Positions 15,162-22,976 of a stretch of 45,426 bases of DNA are shown one piece after another. The stretch comes from Polyangiaceae bacterium (GTDB taxonomy: Bacteria > Myxococcota_A > Polyangia > Polyangiales > Polyangiaceae): assembly GCA_023150915.1 (NCBI GenBank), contig JAKLKA010000045.1:1-45426 (forward strand). The letters run 5' to 3'. How positions within the stretch are numbered: position 1 is the first letter of the stretch; each line of letters begins with the position of its first letter. A model generated the notes under the pieces. It searched no databases. It was not told the origin of the DNA and worked only from the letters and a program-made list of their open reading frames with translations. Position numbers and translations under genes: made by a program.

Positions 15162-17005
15162 GCGCAGCGGTCGTGGCCTTCGGCGCGGTGTCGGCCCTGG
15201 GCCGGCTCGAGGCGGCAGTGCTCCCCGGCCAGCTCGGCGCGCGCGCTGCCTCTGCCGTGCGCCACGATCCCGAGCTCGAGGCGGCCGGGCTCACGAAGCC
15301 GTTCGCCGCGCGGGTGCCGAACCTGGCGCTCGAGCCCGGCGCGGATCGCGCCGCGACGCTGCTCGCGATCGCCGCGGACCAGCTGATGGAACGCCTGGCC
15401 GTTCGCATGCCGGACTTCCGCCGGCGCCGGCTGGCCATTGCGCTCGGTACGTCGGGCGGCGGCATGCCGAGCTTCGTGCAAGCCATCGCTCGCCTCGATG
15501 CCGGGCAGCCGTTGGACCGCGAGCTCGCGCGTCGCTGCCCGTACTTCGGGCCGATGGACGCCCTGGTGTCGCGCCTGGGAGCCGACCTCGAGGTGAGCAC
15601 CCAGGTGCTCGCTGCGTGCGCGTCGTCGACCTTCGCCATCGGCCAAGCCTTGCTCTGGCTCGACACGGGAGCCGCCGATCTGGTCATCGCCGGGGGCTAC
15701 GACGCGCTGTGCCCATTCATCGCTTCCGGGTTCGAGTGCCTGGGTGCCACCTGCCAGGCGCCGGCCCCGTTCCGTGCTGGGCGCGCCGGGCTCGCGCTGG
15801 GTGAGGGCGCGGCGCTTCTGGCCCTTGCGCGGGACGAAGCCCCGACCTGTGGCGCGGTGCTGGGCTTCGGCGCCAGCAGTGATGCGCTGCACGTGACGGC
15901 GCCCGACCGAACCGGGAGCGGGCTCGTGCGGGCGGCGCGGGCCGCGCTCGGCGACGCAGGGGTCTTGGCCACGGAGATCGGGCTGGTCAGCGCCCACGGC
16001 ACCGGCACCCCCTACAACGACGCGGCTGAAGCCCAGGCCCTCGGCGACCTCTTCGGCGAGCACGCGCCGGCCGTGGTGGTCCACGCCTTCAAGGGCAGCG
16101 TGGGTCACGCACTGGGCGCAGCCGGAGCCCTCGAGACCCTGGCCGCGCTGGCCGCGCTCGAGCAGGGCGTGGCGCCGGCCACCGCCGGCCAGGGCGAGGT
16201 GGATCCGCTGCTCACCGCGCGGCTGGTGGAGCAGAGCGAGCCCTGCGCCGCGCGCACCTGCCTCAAGCTGTCGAGTGCCTTCGGCGGTGCCAACGCGGCG
16301 TTGGTCGTGGCGTCCGAGCTCGGCCGGGCACGCTCGGTCGAGCCGCGTGGCGTGCAGCTCGCGTTCCTGGGCGAGCCCGTGCTGCAGGCATCGGGCGCCG
16401 ATCTGGCGGGGCGCGTGCTCACCGACCCGATGAAGCTCGGTCGCATGGACGGCCTGTCGTCGCTGGCTGTCGCGGCCGCGGTCGGCGTGCACGGGCGGGT
16501 GGCGATGACCGAACGCACGCTGCTGGTCGTCGGCACCGCGGTGGCCACCCTGGAGATCGACGCCGATTTCGAGCGGCGTCGGCGACGCCGCGGGCCCGAG
16601 CCGCGGCGCTTTCCGGCCACGTCGCCCAACCTGTGCGCGGGCGAATGCACCATCGCGCTCGGTCACTCTGGTCCGTCGTTCAGCGTGGGGGCGAGCCCCG
16701 CGGCGGCCATCGAAGCGCTGCTCGTGGCCCACGATTGGATTGCGTCGGGCCGCGTGGACACGGCCATCGTGATCGCCGCCGAGCACATCGGCGACACGGT
16801 CCGGGCGCTGTGGGCGGCCGGCGAGTGGCCGCTGCCCGCCCACGGATCGGTCGCGGCGATGCTCACCGCGGCCGGGCCAGGGAGCGCGCTCTCCCGGGCC
16901 CGCCTCGCCTCGGACCTGTCCGATGCGCTGGCCTCCGGCGGCGCGCTCGGCCCCGAGGCTCCGGGCTGGCCGTCCTTTCGCCGCGCAGCGCGCCAGACGA
17001 TTTGA
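15158..17005 (+). CDS. Second ketosynthase with a degenerate ketosynthase-like C-terminal half
   Basis: 615 residues from ATG 15158. Residues 1-390 form a ketosynthase with C154 (AACASST), H280 (SAHGTGTPYND), K312 and H317 (FKGSVGH). Residues 400-615 are a shorter ketosynthase-like half containing LGHSGPSFSVGASPAAAIEA; no Cys stands at the corresponding active-site position (GASPA, about 511-515). An Arg-rich loop (FERRRRRRG) precedes it. No ketoreductase, acyltransferase, dehydratase or ACP domain is fused. Overlap with the preceding gene implies matched synthesis of the two didomain ketosynthases. Product unknown. Confidence 0.83.
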   Translation: MSAAVVAFGAVSALGRLEAAVLPGQLGARAASAVRHDPELEAAGLTKPFAARVPNLALEPGADRAATLLAIAADQLMERLAVRMPDFRRRRLAIALGTSGGGMPSFVQAIARLDAGQPLDRELARRCPYFGPMDALVSRLGADLEVSTQVLAACASSTFAIGQALLWLDTGAADLVIAGGYDALCPFIASGFECLGATCQAPAPFRAGRAGLALGEGAALLALARDEAPTCGAVLGFGASSDALHVTAPDRTGSGLVRAARAALGDAGVLATEIGLVSAHGTGTPYNDAAEAQALGDLFGEHAPAVVVHAFKGSVGHALGAAGALETLAALAALEQGVAPATAGQGEVDPLLTARLVEQSEPCAARTCLKLSSAFGGANAALVVASELGRARSVEPRGVQLAFLGEPVLQASGADLAGRVLTDPMKLGRMDGLSSLAVAAAVGVHGRVAMTERTLLVVGTAVATLEIDADFERRRRRRGPEPRRFPATSPNLCAGECTIALGHSGPSFSVGASPAAAIEALLVAHDWIASGRVDTAIVIAAEHIGDTVRALWAAGEWPLPAHGSVAAMLTAAGPGSALSRARLASDLSDALASGGALGPEAPGWPSFRRAARQTI

Positions 17006-17104
17006 AGCGTTCTCGGAAGATCTTGCCCGGCGAGGTGGCGTTTGGCAGTGTGGCGGGCCGGAATGCGCGCGCGGCCTCCGTGCGTTGATGCGAAAACCCC
17101 TGAC

Positions 17105-17587
17105 ATGCCCTCGTTTGCCTCTTTGAGCTGGCTCGGCGTGCTCGTCCCCCTGACCTTGGCGGGGTGCGCGGGCCACACCATTCCGAACACCGACGTCGAG
17201 GACACCACCGACAACCGCAAGGTCGTCGACTTCTGCGAAGAGTACCGACGCGCCGTCGAGCAGAAGAAGGTCGGGCGGCTGCTTCAGCTGGCCGATCCCA
17301 GCTATTACGAGGACGGCGGCAACACCGACGCGGCCGACGACCTCGACTACGCCGGCCTGCGCACCTACCTCGAGGAGCGCTTCGCCAAGACCAAGGGGAT
17401 CCGGTACGAGATCCGGTACCGGCGGGTGGCCAAGGGGCGCAACGCCGCGGTCACGGTCGATTACACCTACAGCGCCAGCTACAAGATCCCGACCGACGCC
17501 GGGGACGTCTGGCGTCACGTCGTCGCCGACAACCGGCTCGAGCTCGTACCCTCGGGCGAGAGTTACCGCATCGTCTCCGGCATGTGA
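17105..17587 (+). CDS. Lipoprotein, SnoaL/NTF2-like size, unknown function
   Basis: 160 residues. The signal peptide ends LTLAGC, with the lipidated Cys at residue 21. The mature part (VVDFCEEYRRAVEQKKV, LLQLADPSYYEDGG, LRTYLEERFAK, then beta strands ending YRIVSGM) has the helix-then-sheet order and size of an NTF2-like fold, suggested only by pattern. ATG 17105 is chosen because it starts the signal peptide; the frame stays open to 17042. It lies 99 bases after the ketosynthase operon and may or may not be part of it. Confidence 0.75.
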   Translation: MPSFASLSWLGVLVPLTLAGCAGHTIPNTDVEDTTDNRKVVDFCEEYRRAVEQKKVGRLLQLADPSYYEDGGNTDAADDLDYAGLRTYLEERFAKTKGIRYEIRYRRVAKGRNAAVTVDYTYSASYKIPTDAGDVWRHVVADNRLELVPSGESYRIVSGM

Positions 17588-17692
17588 GCCGGTCTGACAC
17601 GCCGCGTTAGTCCAGAAGTTGGTGCGCGGGCCGTCCGTCCATCAGATTATGGGCGGAGGCCTCCTCGAGCCTCGTCGTCGGAAAGAGCGCAC

Positions 17693-18613
17693 ATGAAGAA
17701 GCCCACCGTGGCATTCGTCGGGACGGGGGGAGCAGCACGCGGAATCGCACACCTCGGGGTGCTGAAGGCCTGCGAAGAGCTGGGCATCGTCCCCAGCATC
17801 TTCGTCGGCGCCAGCGCCGGGGCCATCGTCGCGGCCACCTACGGGCAGGGCATCCCGCTCGACGTCTTGCTCGATGGCTACCGCCTGCCGTGGAAGCGCC
17901 GGCACCATGGTCCGCGCTTCCACCTGGACACGTTCTTCGGCCTGCCTTCGCTGCGCCAGCTGTTCGACCCCGGGTACCTGGCCAGCGGGCTGTTCTCCCT
18001 CGACAAGCTCGAGCGCTATCTGCGGCGGCACCTGCCGGTCAACGACTTCCGAAAGGTCGACAGTCGCATCGTCGTGACCTCGGTGGACGTCGATCGTGCC
18101 GAGCGCGTGCTGTTCGGCAAGGGGTACGACGCCGAGACCCCCATCAGCCGGGCGGTCGCCGCCTCGTGCGCCGTCCCGGGTCTGTTTCGACCCTACGAGA
18201 TCAACGGCCGCTATCACCTGGACGGCGAGGTCGCGCGCACGCTGTCGGCCGACGTCGCGGTCGAGGCCGGCGCCGACATCGTGATCGTGTCCAACATCTA
18301 CCGCCCCGCCGAGGGCGAGCGCCACCCCCGCAGCATGGCGCGCCGTGGCCCCCTCTCGGTGTTGAACCAGACGCTGAACATCATGCTCACCGAGAAAGAG
18401 CGGCGGGGCCTCGACCTGTATTCCCACACGCACCCGCGCTGCACCTTCATCGACATTGCGCCCGACATCGGTCGCTTCGGCTACCTGAATCGGTACGCCG
18501 CGCGCTCGCTGGTGCTGCGCGGTTATCGCGCCGCGCTGCAGACGCTGGCCCACGCCAAAGAGCGCGGCGTGTTCGACGTGCCGCGGCTGGGCGCGCAAGG
18601 CCGGCTGAACTGA
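17693..18613 (+). CDS. Patatin-like phospholipase
   Basis: 306 residues, no signal peptide. Patatin motifs are complete: oxyanion-hole GTGGAARG (10-17), nucleophile elbow GASAG with S41, and the catalytic Asp in YHLDGE (D177). This is the RssA/NTE-like bacterial group acting as serine acyl hydrolases on lipids. The C-terminal region (TLNIMLTEKERRGLDLY, then FIDIAPDIGRFGYLNR) is typical of single-domain bacterial members. It converges with the minus-strand lipoprotein gene, leaving one base between stops. Confidence 0.9.
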   Translation: MKKPTVAFVGTGGAARGIAHLGVLKACEELGIVPSIFVGASAGAIVAATYGQGIPLDVLLDGYRLPWKRRHHGPRFHLDTFFGLPSLRQLFDPGYLASGLFSLDKLERYLRRHLPVNDFRKVDSRIVVTSVDVDRAERVLFGKGYDAETPISRAVAASCAVPGLFRPYEINGRYHLDGEVARTLSADVAVEAGADIVIVSNIYRPAEGERHPRSMARRGPLSVLNQTLNIMLTEKERRGLDLYSHTHPRCTFIDIAPDIGRFGYLNRYAARSLVLRGYRAALQTLAHAKERGVFDVPRLGAQGRLN

Positions 18614-18614
18614 C

Positions 18615-19268
18615 TCAGGGCAGCGTGAACTCTTCGGCCATGTCCACGATCGCGTAGCGGTTGCCCCGGGGTCGCAGCACGAACACGATCTCGTCGCCGA
18701 ACAGGCGCGTCTTGCCGTACTTCGGCGCGGTGATCGGCACGCGCACCACGACGTCGTCGCCCTGCGCAACCACGCCCAGGGCCCGGGGGGGGCGCAGCGC
18801 GCTCAGATCGGCGGCGCGATAGGTCTCGAGCTCACCCTCGCGAAACACGGCGGCGCCGCCCAGCGCGCCGTAGTCCAGCCGCGAGAGGCGCGTCTCCCAG
18901 TACTGCAGCGCCTTCTGCCGCCCGGCCATGGCGCCGGCGCTGAGCCAAGCGTCTTGCGCGACCAGCGGCCTGAGCTCGTCGATCGAGCCATGACCGACCG
19001 CGCGGAAGAAGCCGCGCACCACCTCGCGCGCCGCTTCTGGATCTTGCGGCGCGCGCAGCACCACGATGCCCTGCTCGGGGTGCGCGACGCGCGTCGGCGC
19101 CGGCAGCTCGGGGGCGGGGTCGACCGCGATGCCGGGCGCGCGCCGCGGGCTGGCATCGAGCGTGGTGGTCGTCTGAAGCGACCCGCGCTGCGCGCCGCAG
19201 CCGACGGCCAAGGCCACAGTCAGCCAGCCGAGGGGACCGGGCTCAGAGAGTTTCGACCAGTGGATCAT
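18615..19268 (-). CDS. Lipoprotein coupled to the glutamine-amidotransferase-like gene
   Basis: 217 residues from ATG 19268. The signal peptide ends ALAVGC. After a Thr/Pro/Arg-rich linker comes a globular domain (EAAREVVRGFFRAVGHGSIDELRPLVAQDAW, described by its ends; then LFGDEIVFVLRPRGNRYAIVDM) resembling NTF2-like stress or transport-associated lipoproteins. Its start lies 26 bases inside the end of the upstream amidotransferase-like gene, so the two are coupled. No family name is certain. Confidence 0.75.
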   Translation of the reverse strand: MIHWSKLSEPGPLGWLTVALAVGCGAQRGSLQTTTTLDASPRRAPGIAVDPAPELPAPTRVAHPEQGIVVLRAPQDPEAAREVVRGFFRAVGHGSIDELRPLVAQDAWLSAGAMAGRQKALQYWETRLSRLDYGALGGAAVFREGELETYRAADLSALRPPRALGVVAQGDDVVVRVPITAPKYGKTRLFGDEIVFVLRPRGNRYAIVDMAEEFTLP

Positions 19269-20073
19269 CCGTCCGCGTGAGCGTGACGATGCTCGGGCTT
19301 TCGACCGCCGTCCAGCCCGTCGGCGTCGATTCGAGCTCGGAGGCGATGAGCGTGAAGTGGGTGCTCTCGATGGCGGGGATTTTGAGGTGCATCCGGCTCT
19401 CGGCGCCCAGCAGCTCTTCGATGTCGTAGCGCCCGCGGAGGACCCGGAACGCCATGCCGCCGTTGCGGTGCAGGGCGACCATCTGCTCGCCGTTGGTGAC
19501 CAGGGTGTCCCCGCTGTTTTCGCCGAAGCCCTCTTCGGCGGACAGCCGATCGACCAGCGCGACGCACGAGCGGAGGGCCGCCGCGACGTGCTCGGTGGCG
19601 ACGTTGCTGTCGTCGAGCTGCCCGGCGTCGTGCAAGAACGACAGGAAGAGGTGGAAGAAGAGCTCGCTGTCGGTCTCGCCGCGCACATTTCGGCGCAGGA
19701 ACTCGGGCAGCGACTCGAGCAGGCGGCCGCGCAGGCGGTCGAAGCCCTGGATGGTCCCGGTCTGGGCGAACAGCCAGGAACGGTAGCGGAAGGGATGGGT
19801 GTTCTCGGTGCGCAGCGCACCGACCGTGGCCCGGCGCACGTGGCCCACCAGCACGTCGGTGCGCAGGCCCTGCGCAGCCTCGGCGATCTCGATCAGCGGC
19901 CGGTCGTCGATCGGGCGCCGGCGCAAGAGCACCTCGCCCGCCTGATAGAAGCCGATGCCCCAGCCCAGCGCCTCGCCGGGAACGGAGCGCACGTTGAGCA
20001 CCCCGGTGTGCAGGTCGAGCACGCGCGCGCCCAGGTCGGCGCGGTTTCCGATGAAGCCGAACATCCTTGCCAT
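19243..20073 (-). CDS. Class II glutamine amidotransferase-like protein lacking the catalytic Cys (predicted pseudoenzyme)
   Basis: 276 residues. The fold of the GATase_4/EgtC-YafJ group is clear: VGHVRRATVG, ENTHPF, GETDSELFFHLF and TLVTNGEQMVALH. Active members begin Met-Cys, the Cys becoming the N-terminal nucleophile. Here the protein begins MARMFGFIGN, with Ala at position 2, and the alternative start (ATG 20064) gives MFGFIGN. The oxyanion loop that usually reads HNG is QTG (FAQTG, 102-106). Glutaminase activity is therefore unlikely, although the general fold and the GETDSE element remain. It is coupled to a lipoprotein gene downstream. Confidence 0.85.
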   Translation of the reverse strand: MARMFGFIGNRADLGARVLDLHTGVLNVRSVPGEALGWGIGFYQAGEVLLRRRPIDDRPLIEIAEAAQGLRTDVLVGHVRRATVGALRTENTHPFRYRSWLFAQTGTIQGFDRLRGRLLESLPEFLRRNVRGETDSELFFHLFLSFLHDAGQLDDSNVATEHVAAALRSCVALVDRLSAEEGFGENSGDTLVTNGEQMVALHRNGGMAFRVLRGRYDIEELLGAESRMHLKIPAIESTHFTLIASELESTPTGWTAVESPSIVTLTRTDDPLVETL

Positions 20074-20134
20074 GGCGCTCTACGCTTCAAGCATGAGACC
20101 TCTGCTCGCGCTTGTCACACATTCGTTGGCGCAC

Positions 20135-20156
20135 GGCCGGGCTCTCCCGGCCTTTT
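20135..20156 (+). terminator. Intrinsic-terminator-like hairpin inside a divergent intergenic region
   Basis: GGCCGGG (20135-20141), loop CTCT, CCCGGCC (20146-20152), then TTTT. The T-run is on the plus strand, so it would end plus-strand transcription 95 bases before the next gene (ATG 20251) although no plus-strand gene precedes it. A second hairpin lies at 20176-20192. Confidence 0.55.
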
Positions 20157-20175
20157 GGCCGAACCCGGCGAGCCA

Positions 20176-20192
20176 CGCACGCCTTGCGTGCG
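20176..20192. other. Short GC hairpin in the same divergent region
   Basis: CGCACGC (20176-20182), loop CTT, GCGTGCG (20186-20192). No T-run follows. Together with the previous hairpin it could form a structured leader or a small-RNA end. Confidence 0.4.
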
Positions 20193-20250
20193 GCGGGCCG
20201 GCCCCCCGCGGGCGCGCGCGCCGGTGGGTGTGGTAGTCTGCGCGGCCAAG

Positions 20251-21057
20251 ATGTCGCATCGCCGTCTGGGTTTCGTCGCGCTCACGCCCCTCGGGGTGCT
20301 GGCCTTGGCGTGCACCGCCGTCTACCCCGAGGTGGCCACGCCGACTCGGCCCGTGGCCGCCGGTCAGGCCCTGGCGCCGCCGGCGCCCGAGGACCTGTTC
20401 TTCATCCGCATGAAGGGCGCCACCATTCCCGAGACGACCCGTGACGGTCGCAAGTGGGACTCGGTGGGCGGCGCCGCGCCCGATCCGTTCGTCAAGGTGA
20501 TCGCGGGCGACAAAGAGCTGTTCCGCACGCCCATCCAGTCGGACACGCTGTCGCCCACCTGGCCCGATGCGCCGCGCGCGAACTATCGCGTGCCCAAGGG
20601 GATAGCCGTGCGGTTCGAGCTCTGGGACTCGAACCCGATCAACAACCACCCGATCTGCGTGAAGATCGTGCGTGCGTTTGCCAGCGAGGCGCGCGCCGGT
20701 TCCATCGACATCGAGTGCGAGAGCGGCGCGAAGATGGCGGTCGTCACCGAGCCGGCCCACGCGCGGATCGGGCTGGGCATGCGCTACGAGTTCCGAACCC
20801 AGAGCGTCTACTTGACGCGCGTCGCGCTCGAATCCCCCGCGGCCCGTGTGGGCCTTCGATCGGGTGATCAGATCATTCGCATCCAGGGCAAAGAGGTGAA
20901 GACGCTGGAAGACGCCGAGGCCCGCAGTCTGATCAACGCGCACTCGCCGGCCGGGCTCGCGCTCACGGTGAAGAAGCCCGACGGCTCGGTGGTCGACTTG
21001 AGCCTGAAAGACGGGCCGGTGTACCCGATGCTCGAGGACGACATTCCGCTCGAATGA
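20251..21057 (+). CDS. Lipoprotein with C2-like and PDZ domains
   Basis: 268 residues. The signal peptide ends VLALAC (Cys21). Residues 47-140 look like a C2 domain: DSVGGAAPDPFVKV, a DTLSPTWPD turn and RFELWDSN, with Asp residues at 70, 78 and 126 placed like calcium ligands. Residues 170-250 are a PDZ domain (VALESPAARVGLRSGDQIIRI, given over its core, then LALTVKKPDG). The family is uncharacterised to my knowledge. ATG 20251 is preceded by TAGTCT 11 nt upstream. Its stop overlaps the start of the YgfZ-like gene (ATGA). Confidence 0.8.
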   Translation: MSHRRLGFVALTPLGVLALACTAVYPEVATPTRPVAAGQALAPPAPEDLFFIRMKGATIPETTRDGRKWDSVGGAAPDPFVKVIAGDKELFRTPIQSDTLSPTWPDAPRANYRVPKGIAVRFELWDSNPINNHPICVKIVRAFASEARAGSIDIECESGAKMAVVTEPAHARIGLGMRYEFRTQSVYLTRVALESPAARVGLRSGDQIIRIQGKEVKTLEDAEARSLINAHSPAGLALTVKKPDGSVVDLSLKDGPVYPMLEDDIPLE

Positions 21058-21974
21058 CCGCCGCTGACGCCGCACGCACCGCCGTCTTGGTGGTCCCCGA
21101 GCCTCTGCGGGGCACGCTGGTGGTCGCCGGCCCCGACCGCTCGACCTGGTTGAACGGCATCGTCACCTGCAACCTGGCCGAGCTGCGTCCCGGCGTTGCC
21201 ACGCTCGGTCTCTTGCTCAACAAGACCGGCAAGATCGTGAGCGACCTCTGGTTCGTGGCGGGCGAAGGGCGGATCTTCGTGGCCACGGCGCCCGGCACTC
21301 ACCAGGAGCTGGCCAGCACCCTCGACCGCATGCTGGTGATGGAAGACGCCGAGCTCGCCGACGCGACGGCCACCCATTGCTGGCTCGCGCTCCACGGTCC
21401 GGCCGCAGCGGCCGCCGCGGCGGGCGCCGCCGAGCGCACCGGGGGCGCTCTGGGCGTGCTCGATTTCACCGGACTGGGCGGCGCGGTGCTGGTGGTCGAG
21501 CGGGATCGCGAGGCCGACGCCATGGCCGCGCTTCGGGCGGCGGCGCCGGGGCTGGCCGTCGCCTCTGCCGACGACTGGCTCTGTCTGCGCCTCGAGCGCG
21601 GCGTCGGCGTGCACGGCGTGGACTACGGCGTCGACGACAACCCCCACGAGGCTGGGCTCGATCAGCGCGCGGTGTCGTGGAGCAAGGGCTGCTACTTGGG
21701 GCAAGAGGTGGTGTGCATGCAGGGCATGCGTGGCAAGCTCAAGCGACGGCTGGTCTCGCTCGTGATCGACGCGGGCGACGTGCCCGCGCCCGGTACGCCC
21801 GTCACGCTCGCGCGGGACGGCAGCAGCGCCGGTCAGATCACCAGCGCGGTCTCGAGCCCGCGCCTGTCGGCGGTGGTCGCGCTCGGGCGCCTGCAGGGGG
21901 CCCTGCTCGACGCTCCCGAGCCCATTCTGGTCGGCGGCCGAGCGGCGAAAATCGTCGAACGGCCCGAGGCGTGA
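21054..21974 (+). CDS. ygfZ: YgfZ/GcvT-like folate-binding protein (Fe-S cluster maintenance)
   Basis: 306 residues. The GcvT-type fold is shown by STWLNGIVTCNL, LLLNKTGKIVSDLWF and the diagnostic YgfZ signature KGCYLGQEVV, whose Cys is functionally important in the family. YgfZ proteins bind folate and help maintain certain iron-sulfur enzymes, including radical-SAM enzymes; an rlmN gene lies 2.6 kb downstream. Length is typical. It is translationally coupled to the upstream C2/PDZ lipoprotein gene, an unexpected partner. Confidence 0.88.
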   Translation: MTAADAARTAVLVVPEPLRGTLVVAGPDRSTWLNGIVTCNLAELRPGVATLGLLLNKTGKIVSDLWFVAGEGRIFVATAPGTHQELASTLDRMLVMEDAELADATATHCWLALHGPAAAAAAAGAAERTGGALGVLDFTGLGGAVLVVERDREADAMAALRAAAPGLAVASADDWLCLRLERGVGVHGVDYGVDDNPHEAGLDQRAVSWSKGCYLGQEVVCMQGMRGKLKRRLVSLVIDAGDVPAPGTPVTLARDGSSAGQITSAVSSPRLSAVVALGRLQGALLDAPEPILVGGRAAKIVERPEA

Positions 21975-22012
21975 CCTCGCGAACTTCGTGGCGTTGAGGT
22001 AGCGTTTCGCCG

Positions 22013-22969
22013 ATGGCGGAGCGCTCGAAGACAGGGGAGCCGAAGCGAGCTCGCCGCACGGCCAGCGGTTTTCGTGTGGCCGACGACGTGCTCGGCCTGG
22101 TGGGGGCGACGCCGCTGGTGAAGCTGGGGCGTATCGGCCCCGAGGGCGGGGCGACGGTCTTCGCCAAGTGCGAGCTGATGAACCCCGCCGGCAGCGTCAA
22201 AGACCGGCCCGCCCTCGGGATGGTGCTCGGCGCCGAGCAGAGCGAGAAGCTCAAGCCGGGGGCCACGCTGATCGAGGCGACCAGCGGCAACACCGGCATC
22301 AGCTTGGCGATGATCTCGGCCGTGCGCGGCTATCGCTGCGTGCTGGTGATGCCGGAAGACATGAGCCTGGAACGCCGCTACATCTTGCGGGCTTATGGCG
22401 CCGAGATCGTGCTGACACCGGCGCTGGACGGGATGAGCGGCGCGGTGCAGAAGGCCATGGCGTTGCTCGACGAGACGCCGGGTGCGTTCATGCCCAGCCA
22501 GTTCGACAACCCCGACAACCCGGCAAGCCACGCGACCACCACCGCCCTCGAGATCTTGGAACAGACCGAGCGCGGGCTCTCGGCCTTCGTCGCCGGGGTG
22601 GGCACCGGGGGGACGGTGTCCGGAGTGGGGCGCGTGCTCAAGGCCGAGCTCGCGGCGGTGAAGGTGATCGCGGTCGAGCCGCAGGCCAGCGCGGTGCTGA
22701 GCGGCAAGGCCCCCGGCATGCACGGCATTCAGGGCCTGGGCGCCGGCTTCGTGCCCGACAACCTCGACCGCAGCGTGGTCGACCAGGTCGTCTGCGTCAG
22801 CGACGTGGCCGCCGAACGCATGGCCCGGCGCATCGCGCGCGAAGAGGGGATCTTGGTCGGGCCCAGCTCGGGCGCCAACGTGCATGCCGCGTGCGAAGTG
22901 GCAGCGAGCCTCGGGTCGGGCGTGGTGGTGACCATTCTGTGCGATTCGGGCGAACGTTACCTGTTCTGA
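22013..22969 (+). CDS. cysK: Cysteine synthase (O-acetylserine sulfhydrylase)
   Basis: 318 residues. A PLP fold-type II enzyme: the Schiff-base lysine K63 is in NPAGSVKDRPA, the substrate loop is EATSGNTGISLA, the phosphate-binding loop is VGTGGTVSG, and the protein ends TILCDSGERYLF as in CysK. It makes L-cysteine from O-acetylserine and sulfide in the cytoplasm. The first 20 residues are basic and extra. A cystathionine beta-synthase activity cannot be excluded from sequence alone. A TAGCGT box lies seven nt before ATG 22013, and no Shine-Dalgarno is evident. Confidence 0.9.
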   Translation: MAERSKTGEPKRARRTASGFRVADDVLGLVGATPLVKLGRIGPEGGATVFAKCELMNPAGSVKDRPALGMVLGAEQSEKLKPGATLIEATSGNTGISLAMISAVRGYRCVLVMPEDMSLERRYILRAYGAEIVLTPALDGMSGAVQKAMALLDETPGAFMPSQFDNPDNPASHATTTALEILEQTERGLSAFVAGVGTGGTVSGVGRVLKAELAAVKVIAVEPQASAVLSGKAPGMHGIQGLGAGFVPDNLDRSVVDQVVCVSDVAAERMARRIAREEGILVGPSSGANVHAACEVAASLGSGVVVTILCDSGERYLF

Positions 22970-22976
22970 GCGCCGC

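Noticed and set aside
13062-17005. Reading the locus as a modular type I polyketide synthase
   Set aside because: No acyltransferase, ketoreductase, dehydratase or in-cis ACP domain; the ACP is a separate gene, so it is a type II-like arrangement.
14786-17518. Very long open frame on the minus strand across the ketosynthase genes (over 900 codons)
   Set aside because: It is antisense to two proteins with clear ketosynthase motifs, is Arg/Gly/His-rich with no domain, and arises from the high GC content; such frames cover much of the window.
20094-20236. Small plus-strand frame starting MRPLLALVTHSL as a leader peptide
   Set aside because: No ribosome site, runs through both hairpins and has Arg/Pro-rich composition; the hairpins are more convincing as RNA structure.
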